A stretch of DNA of 64,000 nucleotides from the NCBI RefSeq assembly GCF_014199335.1, contig NZ_JACIJI010000005.1, positions 109,501-173,500 on the forward strand, read 5' to 3'. The stretch comes from Stakelama sediminis (GTDB taxonomy: Bacteria; Pseudomonadota; Alphaproteobacteria; Sphingomonadales; Sphingomonadaceae). A program made the translations under genes and the position numbers. Of this stretch, positions 63,835 to 64,000 are shown one piece after another. A model generated the notes under the pieces. The model worked only from the letters and a program-made list of their open reading frames with translations, was not told where the DNA came from and did not search any database. The stretch's first letter is position 1; each line of letters opens with the position of its first letter.

Positions 63835-64000
63835 TGCGAATGCTGGGAATTGTTGCAGGGCTGGCGCTGGTCGCGACCCCCGTTGCCGCGCAGACGCCGG
63901 TCAGGGGCAGCGCATGGACCGGAAGCTGGGCATCGGCACAGCAGATTCCGGAGCCCAATAATGCGCTGCCGCCCGAAAAGCTGACCGACGCCACGCTGCG
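63835..64000 (+). CDS. SGNH/GDSL-type esterase, 5' part only
   Basis: The first 55 codons of a gene cut by the window edge. A signal peptide (GIVAGLALVATPVAAQ) is followed by AWTGSWASAQQIPEPNNALP and KLTDATLR, the usual start of exported SGNH hydrolases, which often remove acetyl groups from sugars. GGGAGAAG precedes the ATG, 16 bases after the MFS stop, so it belongs to the manD operon. The catalytic Ser block is outside the window. Confidence 0.75.

Overview
The window is a G+C-rich bacterial chromosome segment and most resembles a sphingomonad (Alphaproteobacteria, Sphingomonas-like). Pointers to this are the hopanoid-type lipid transport genes, a GAAC-N7-GAAC LexA box before uvrA, short inverted repeats of the 'cgtcattgcga' type common in sphingomonads, a large TonB-dependent receptor, and a D-mannonate dehydratase whose active-site residues match the Novosphingobium enzyme with a constant offset of one. 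The assignment rests on gene content only. I saw no rRNA or tRNA genes and no CRISPR array.

Layout. 0-7 kb: an Mla/Hpn lipid-transport pair (MlaC-like, MlaA) converging on hpnN, a DUF2141 protein and dxs. 7-16 kb: ppc, a DUF421 protein, an rlpA gene with a decayed tandem copy, a 944-residue TonB-dependent receptor, a small membrane protein and a ClC channel. 16-18 kb: a cold-shock gene with a clear promoter and terminator, two tandem small paralogues, and two copies of a roughly 120-bp element built of four hairpins whose stems change in a compensatory way. 18.0-19.8 kb: an A+T-rich retron cassette with operator-like palindrome, promoter, structured RNA region, an unannotated 58-codon toxin-like ORF with a buried ribosome-binding site, an XRE repressor and a retron reverse transcriptase. 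20-23.5 kb: uvrA, carrying a palindromic repeat inside its reading frame, an SOS box, and a 270-bp inverted-repeat element. 23.6-27.8 kb: an MmeI-type restriction-methylation enzyme with a compositionally foreign specificity region, coupled to an Mrr-like nuclease. The stretch from 18 to 28 kb is thus a defence island with uvrA in the middle.

28-47 kb holds mixed housekeeping and accessory genes: PAP2 and dienelactone hydrolases, a methyltransferase-like protein, an M28 peptidase, rlpA, a TetR/CPBP divergent pair with its operator, an ATP-grasp plus PLP-decarboxylase operon, a FUSC-type exporter, a second CPBP protease, a very A+T-rich small membrane-protein gene, and an oligopeptide-binding lipoprotein. 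46.5-55 kb: a YhiN-type flavoprotein, a DbpA-type RNA helicase, an amidase, and an overlapping operon kup - truncated KdpD-like kinase - KdpE-like regulator.

55-64 kb: a carbohydrate locus with GH9 hydrolase, OPT transporter, polysaccharide deacetylase, D-mannonate dehydratase, hexuronate-type MFS carrier and the start of an SGNH esterase. Three transcription units of this locus share a 14-bp LacI-type operator (consensus TGNTAGCGATANCM), which suggests one regulon for a uronate-containing, acetylated polysaccharide. The manD leader also holds a leader ORF and a terminator-like hairpin.
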